Below are positions 58,415-64,000 of a stretch of DNA of 64,000 nucleotides, one piece after another. The stretch covers positions 10,338,001-10,402,000 of the forward strand of contig NC_091112.1 of the NCBI RefSeq assembly GCF_024713975.1, given 5' to 3'. Source of the stretch: Paralichthys olivaceus. Its lineage: Eukaryota; Chordata; Actinopteri; Pleuronectiformes; Paralichthyidae. A model generated the notes under the pieces. That model saw nothing but the letters and a program-made list of their open reading frames with translations, searched no databases and was not told the DNA's origin. Positions within the stretch are counted from its first letter, which is position 1; every line of letters starts with the position of its first letter. A program made the position numbers and the translations under genes.

Positions 58415-59702
58415 TCGTCGTCCCTTTTCCCCTTCATTACCACCTCTCCTCGGCCTTAAACATCAGAGTATCTCCACTCAAATTACATTCTAAAGTACAA
58501 GTAGGAACAGAGGTCAATCTTGTGTCTTAATGTGTGTGAGAGAGAGCGAGAAATAGCATTTCTGCAAAGATTATGTACACGTGACCTTTTACTAATCACA
58601 TTCCTTTGCTCCTTTATAACTGTTTATCCGAAATGATTCAGAGATGCTAAATATAGAGATGCGACTCGTGTCTGCGTGGTCGTGTTCCACTTTGCCATTG
58701 CTCTCGCTGGATAACAGACCACTGTTACTAAGTGAGATTGATGTGTGATATGATGCATGTCTCCCTGCTGAGTCTTTGCACAAATACATCACCTCCGCCC
58801 TTATTTAGCGTCTTTTAGAGTCAGGTGCCTGTTTGCTTAAAGCCAAGTGCCGGATTTGTATCTACTTTAGTAAATTCCGGCAAAGGATAAAAGTGAAGGA
58901 GTACACACACATTTGCACACAGGCAACCTCTTCTATAGCCAGTATTTGTACTCAGTGGAAATACACAAGTTTTTTAACGTCAAAACATTCTCACTCGTTC
59001 ATACATTGTTATATAGATGTAAAATGTATATTCCATATTGAATCATATCTACTTAAGATAATTAATGCAATCGCTTTAAATCCCAATGTTTTTTATTCTT
59101 TCCCTCTCCTCACTTTTATATTCTTTTTTTTCCTGTGGTTGTCATGGGAACAATTGACTGGTGGATGAGACACCGTTTGTAGCTCATAAACAAATTCATG
59201 AATGAATTATTCAACGTGATAGGGGGAAGTATCGGCTCATGTCAGACACCTGGGGTATTTGCTGAGATCACCGTGCAGAACATATGCAGACATTAGCACA
59301 AACATCATGATTCATTTTGAACTGCTTCTTGGCTGCGTTGTGTATTTCTTCCTGACACTTTTATTATTTTTTATATTTTCTGGGGATGAACTAGGTTCTG
59401 ATGCTTTAATCACTGCGACCTTTTGCCTTGTCCTGCTGCCTAACAAGTGTCTTTCTACTGCTGCATTTCAGTGTCCGTGCAGCTTTGATGTGTTTATCCA
59501 CACCGGCCACTGATCAGCTTCTCTAAAAAGTTATGTTACAGCTGCCATAAATGAGTCGGATGTAGGAGTGACTGATGCGTAGTGTGGACTATTTTCTAAG
59601 TGCCTTTTATTTTAAGTCTGCCTGTGTTAAAGCACAATCACACATGCTTAGCCAAAGTTCTGCTTCTCCTGCCTTAAATTTCCAAATGATTCTAGTTATT
59701 TC

Positions 59703-59708
59703 AATAAA
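59703..59708 (+). other. wasf2: Poly(A) signal of wasf2
   Basis: AATAAA about 1.29 kb after the wasf2 stop codon. It implies a 3' UTR of about 1.3 kb ending near 59725, roughly 400 nt from the convergent end of gpr3. Confidence 0.65.
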
Positions 59709-60144
59709 GATAGTGTATTACACTGATTGTTGACATTTCGTCTTTGTGGGAATGTTTGAATAGTGTGGACACTGTTGTGTTCTGTTAGATTAAGTCCTTT
59801 TTTATGTCTGAGTTGGACACAGTGCTGACTCTGTGGAGAATATGGAAATGAATACTATGGATAAAAGTTAAAATGAAAAAATTAGAAGGAGAGAAAAACC
59901 TCTAGCGAATATGCAAGAGGGTGTTTAGTATCCTCATAGCAAGGCTGCTTTGTAGATTTTAATAGAACAGAGTGATGGTAATAACATTGAAGATTGCTGG
60001 AGCTGCAAAATAATTTAGGATACAGGGATCGAGAGCAGCGGTCTGTGCCTAATTGAGTTAAAGAGTGAGAGAGACACACTAAAAGCTTCAGCAGCAGTGA
60101 AGAGAAGAGTTCTGACATCACACGGTAGGAAAAAAAGCATATTT

Positions 60145-60150
60145 TTTATT
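60145..60150 (-). other. gpr3: Poly(A) signal of gpr3
   Basis: AATAAA on the minus strand about 590 nt after the gpr3 stop. The gene is convergent with wasf2. Confidence 0.5.
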
Positions 60151-60735
60151 CATTCGTATAAAATATTCATTCATTTCAAAAAAGGTTTGTGCAACACGGA
60201 CATATGGTCAGTACCTTTCAAAGTGCCTTTAACAGCATGTGCAAAATAGAATCTCAAAGATCTAGAACACCATGTTTTCCTTCAAGTAAATAAAAGTGGA
60301 CTTTGGATCTTATCTCATTACAATGTGATAGGCTTAAATTAAAAAACCCATCCCTTATTATGTTTTAAAGTGCCGATGGTCATTAAATCCACTTTTATAC
60401 GAGTGGGGTTATAAATACAAGACCCCTGTGATTGTTTCTTTCTGGGGGAGCTACAATTGACTGTGGATGAGGCACAAAGTACACACAAGAAGACAGTATG
60501 TTTTTTTCTGTGGCAACAGCAGGGCTGTTCCATCATGTCTCTTCAGGACAGTCCAGTACATTCTGATCTGCAGGAGGACATCTGCTCTCATAGAAGTGCT
60601 GCCTGTGTGTGTGGGAGTGTGTGTGTGTGTGGATCTGGATGACAGTCAATGCAGCAATGTGTGTATCTTGGCACACAAACAGTGATATGTCTCGCATAGA
60701 TTGTGTGTCGGTCTGACTCTGGCGAGGTTGGCAGT

Positions 60736-61728
60736 CTACACATCCACAGGGTAGTGTATTTGTGCGTTGTGCGAGCATCTTTGAGGGCAGCAGGCCTGAA
60801 GCAGCACCTTGCGGATGTCTTTGTTTCTCAGACTGTAGAGGATGGGGTTCAGCAGGGAGCTGCCGGCTGCTGGCACCAAGGTGGCATAGGTGTACAGAGG
60901 GGGGCTGGAGGCGTCTCCCAGCAGCCCCCAGAGGGAGAAAGGCATCCAGCAGCCCACAAAGACACTGAGCACCAGGATCAGCCGAGAGAAGCCCCGCCCA
61001 CTGCTGTGATTGCTTGCATATGAGTGGTTGGCTGGCTGGAAGTGCCTCTGGGTGGCGATGGCGTGGGCGTGCCGCCTTGCCACGCGGCAGATCCCGGCAT
61101 ACAACTGCAGGGTGACCATAACGACCACCAGGAAGCCGCCACACAGCAGCGACAGGTATGTCCGCGTTAAGGGTCGAGCCACAGAGCAGGAGTCCGGCTC
61201 TCCAAGACAGTGCCATCCCATCGCAGGCCCCGCTCCGATCACACACGCGCCCAGCCACACCAGCAGCAGGAGGCCCGCGGCTCTGCGACGGGACTGTCCC
61301 GATCCGTAGGTGAGGGCGTGGCTCAGAGACAGGTAGCGGTCCAGGGCCACGCCCATCAGGCTGCAGAGCGAAGCGGTCAGTGACGTCACCAGCAGTCCCG
61401 AGGTCAGCAGCTCTGACCAATCGCTGGGCTCCACACAGAAGACGAAGAGGAACTGGAGGACGAGGGCGACGCCCGCCAGGAGGTCCGCCAGCCCCAGGCT
61501 GATCAGCAGGAGGAACACGGGGGCGCGCAGGGATGGCGTGGCCAGGATGGTGGTGACGACGATGGCGTTCTCGGTGGCGATGAGAGTTCCGGAAACACAC
61601 AGGGCCACGCCCCAAACGGTGAGGGGCGGGACCTCGTATGAAGACGGGTCCTCCAGTTGGTCCACGGGGAGGAAGGGGTCAACACCTGAGGACTCATCCC
61701 AGCCCAGGTCAGAGGCGTTCAGGATCAT
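60736..61728 (-). CDS. gpr3: G protein-coupled receptor 3
   Basis: A single coding exon of 330 residues, the same length as human GPR3. GPR3, GPR6 and GPR12 are class A receptors with high constitutive Gs coupling that raise cAMP; in mammals GPR3 keeps oocytes in meiotic arrest and acts in neurons and fat. Seven hydrophobic segments are visible. Motifs: N-glycosylation site NAS near the start, LADLLAG in TM2, DRYLSL at the end of TM3 (human DRYLSLYNALTY; here DRYLSLSHALTY), CWMPFSLWGLLGD in TM6 with SPPLYTY in the third extracellular loop, and NPILYSLRN in TM7, then CC for palmitoylation. It lies beside wasf2 as GPR3 does in human. GPR6 and GPR12 are the alternatives; synteny and the SPPLYTY/DV ending favour GPR3. 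The ATG lies 21 nt inside the exon after a clear acceptor (complement of 61750-61751). Confidence 0.9.
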   Translation of the reverse strand: MILNASDLGWDESSGVDPFLPVDQLEDPSSYEVPPLTVWGVALCVSGTLIATENAIVVTTILATPSLRAPVFLLLISLGLADLLAGVALVLQFLFVFCVEPSDWSELLTSGLLVTSLTASLCSLMGVALDRYLSLSHALTYGSGQSRRRAAGLLLLVWLGACVIGAGPAMGWHCLGEPDSCSVARPLTRTYLSLLCGGFLVVVMVTLQLYAGICRVARRHAHAIATQRHFQPANHSYASNHSSGRGFSRLILVLSVFVGCWMPFSLWGLLGDASSPPLYTYATLVPAAGSSLLNPILYSLRNKDIRKVLLQACCPQRCSHNAQIHYPVDV

Positions 61729-61749
61729 GGCTGGTCACACAAACACAAC

Positions 61750-63028
61750 CTAACAGAGAGAGAGGAGGAACATGTTTGACATTAGCTGTGGACCAGAGGC
61801 TTTGGTTTCAGACTGAAGCTGCTGGAGGCCTCATGTGGCAGAGCAGAGGAGAACTGAATGGGATGATGAAGTACTCAAGATCTCATAGCATCAAGTGCAG
61901 AAGTGGTGCATGAAGTGGTGTTGTGTTTCACTTGCTCCTCATCATTTGTAATATTCCATTAATGCAGTTATATCATAGAAAGGAATTAAAAAAGATATTA
62001 ATTTAGATTGTGAATATTTGGGATACATACAAAATGTAGAATAGGCCTCTTAGATTTGCAGCCTAACTCATTTTGTAAGGTCTCAACTATACCCAGGTCA
62101 TGATTTGGTGTTGTACAAATTAAATTGAATTGAACCAAATCATAGCCTAAACCGATCTGGTTCCAAATAATTTCATTCAAAGAAATAAGTGCAGTAAAGA
62201 ACTATATACTATAGAAATATAAAGTAATACAAATTTGGACAATGGAAAATACTAGAAATTGCACTTCTCACATAATCATGATTTCTTTAGGCCTTAAATA
62301 TGTTTTTAAATGACCAAGTAGGGTATATTGTTTTACACAGGAACCTGCCTGTCTTTAAATGTCAGTGACGTCACCATACTGTATGGAGTCTTGCGGGAAG
62401 TCATGCAAAGTTAATCAATATGTCTACTTAGTGGTAGCATTGAAGCACTAATGCATTACGGGATTCGACATACAGATTTTTGTTTAGCACGTCACTGCTG
62501 CCTCCTGCATCCAGACATTGTAAGACTGTAAACATAACTCCCAGATGAATCTGAGGAGCTGCAGCCTGAGATTCATGAAGAGACTGTGTAAACCTGGTAC
62601 AGATCTACATGTACTGCTGCACAGTTAATGAGAACACCATTAGGGCTACTTGAGGAATTTGCCTTTAACAAGGTTAAGATGCCTGAGCTCTGTGGCATGT
62701 CATCATCGTGTTCTTCACTGGGATACATTTCAAGATGTGCTGCACACAGAGTGAAATGAATCACCACATAGTGACTATGATATGTAGAGTTCTATTTTGA
62801 GATTATTTTGATTTGCTCGAGATCCTTTCTTCCATCCTCCTCCCCCTCCAGCTTGAGGAGGTACATCCCACCTCCTGCACGGTGCGGAGGACCATCTTGT
62901 ATAACAGCTCCAATTGCGGGTTCACTGCACCACAGAGGATGTCCCCAACACACGTGCACGCACACACGAAACCGCACCGCACAAACAAATACACACAACC
63001 AATACGCATATTGAATTATTCACCTTAC
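61750..63028 (-). other. gpr3: Leader intron of gpr3
   Basis: On the minus strand a donor (AAAAAAAG|GTAAGG) is at 63028 and a pyrimidine-rich acceptor (CTCTCTCTGTTAG) ends at 61750. The intron separates a non-coding exon from the single coding exon. No other gene was seen within it. Confidence 0.6.
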
Positions 63029-63135
63029 CTTTTTTTATGCGGGATTGCTTTAGAGATTTTCTCTTATAAGATCCAATCCGAACGATGGAGATGAGTTGAT
63101 GCTGATGTCCGTGATGCTCGGCCCCGGTTTAAATA
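63029..63135 (-). promoter_or_regulatory. gpr3: gpr3 core promoter (TATA) and non-coding exon 1
   Basis: TATTTAAA on the minus strand (63135-63128) is followed about 100 nt later by a donor. This places the start site near 63100 and a leader exon of about 70 nt at 63029-63100. The start site is inferred, not observed. Confidence 0.5.
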
Positions 63136-63139
63136 GAAG

Positions 63140-63453
63140 GACAGTCCCCGTGCGTGTGTCGCGCCAAACTCTCACTCTCTGGCATCCCTTCTTCTTCTTC
63201 TTCTCCTCCTTCGCCAGTCTCTTCGGAGCGCCTATGGGAGGCAGAATGGATGCTCTTGCGCGCGGACTCATCCACAAGAGAGGCTGTCTGACGTCAGAGA
63301 CAAGGAGGCTCGACCAATCAGGGGGGCCGGCACTGAGGATGCGGGAGGTGGGGTGGGGGGGTGTATATGGAGTAATTTCATTCAGAAAAATGCGGCATCT
63401 CTCGCGCCCCTCCCACTGCGGCTCACTCCTGCTCGTTGTTTTTGGTATTAAAT

Positions 63454-63494
<41 letters not shown>

Positions 63495-64000
63495 ATACAC
63501 TCATAATTTCTCAATAAGACCCCGGGGCCTGGTTGGGGGGGTTGAATGGGAGGTTCGTGTGTTTGATGCCGGGCACAGGGCCTGCGCTGTCCACGGTGCT
63601 GAAACGCATCTGGATGAGTCATGGGGAGAAGAGGAACCATTTTTTCCCCACTCATTTATGCATATTCAAATGAAACATATAAAGAAGAGGGAATAAAACT
63701 AACAAACCATAAAAACAAAGAGAAAAAAAAAAACAGTAGCGAGGCTTTCTTTTTTTGATGTTTTTGATGTCTGTTATTTACCTCAGGAGTTTTTTTAATC
63801 TAATATTAATATTAAATATTTTTATTGACAATAGTGTTATGCAAAGCTGATATCTCTAAACCTTATAATTGTTTCCAGCTTTAGTCTTTCTTGCTTTTAT
63901 CCCAGAATATTTTATTTTATTATCATTAGTGTTTTGATATATTACATATTGCTCTTTTCTTGTTTTACCTTTAACATAGAACAACGTTTGGTCCACCAAA
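63140..64000. other. Upstream flank of gpr3
   Basis: The GC-rich proximal part contains the CRE and CCAAT motifs. A (CA)18 array lies at 63455-63491, and an AT-rich stretch runs to the window edge. No coding exon was recognised. Confidence 0.5.
63289..63296. promoter_or_regulatory. gpr3: Perfect palindromic CRE upstream of gpr3
   Basis: TGACGTCA, the full cAMP response element, about 190 nt upstream of the inferred gpr3 start site. A CCAAT box follows at 63314-63318 (+ strand reading). The context is GC-rich. Confidence 0.6.

Noticed and set aside
60533-61615. 360-codon frame overlapping gpr3 on the same strand
   Set aside because: It is the out-of-frame shadow of gpr3: Arg/Pro/Gly-rich composition, no domain. 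The gpr3 frame shows seven membrane segments and all class A motifs.

Overview
This is vertebrate nuclear DNA, almost certainly from a teleost fish. The genes have many small exons with GT-AG introns. Long (CA)n, (TG)n and (CT)n microsatellites are everywhere, and CpG-rich islands mark several first exons. The dispersed repeats are ones I recognise from many teleost genomes. No bacterial-type gene, tRNA, rRNA, CRISPR array or virus was recognised. All gene models below were built by eye from splice sites, reading-frame continuity and remembered family sequences.

Layout: (1) 1-4.6 kb, + strand: 3' two thirds of a sestrin gene, best called sesn2, with the stop at 4035 and clustered poly(A) signals. 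(2) 4.6-5.5 kb: intergenic DNA with a teleost repeat that contains a perfect estrogen-response-element palindrome. (3) 5.5-22.0 kb, +: a Src-family kinase, called fgr by synteny. It has a probable CpG-island first exon, a 44-nt leader exon, 11 constitutive coding positions and two tandem alternative versions of the exon that encodes the SH2-kinase linker and glycine loop. (4) 22.9-42.5 kb, +: ahdc1 (AT-hook protein, Gibbin), with a CpG-island leader exon, a long intron of about 10 kb, a coding region split into three exons, and a probable 3'-UTR intron. (5) 43.9-50.2 kb, +: a five-exon METTL24-like secreted or membrane methyltransferase-family gene. (6) 51.6-59.7 kb, +: wasf2 (WAVE2), complete in eight coding exons. 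(7) 60.1-63.3 kb, - strand: gpr3, a constitutively active Gs-coupled receptor with a single coding exon, a leader intron and a CRE/TATA promoter.

The gene set matches human 1p35 (SESN2, FGR, AHDC1, WASF2, GPR3). It also mirrors the ohnologous human block 6q21 (SESN1, FYN, METTL24, WASF1, GPR6). The METTL24-like gene sits here in the 1p35-type block, where I know of no human counterpart. The kinase carries the paired exon arrangement known from FYN (exons 7A and 7B). Together these suggest that the fish locus keeps features of the pre-duplication ancestor that mammalian 1p35 has lost. This is the most interesting message of the window.

The genes do not form one pathway, but several act in signalling: fgr in membrane tyrosine phosphorylation, wasf2 in Rac-to-Arp2/3 actin control, gpr3 in cAMP production, sesn2 in leucine and stress control of mTORC1, and ahdc1 in chromatin.
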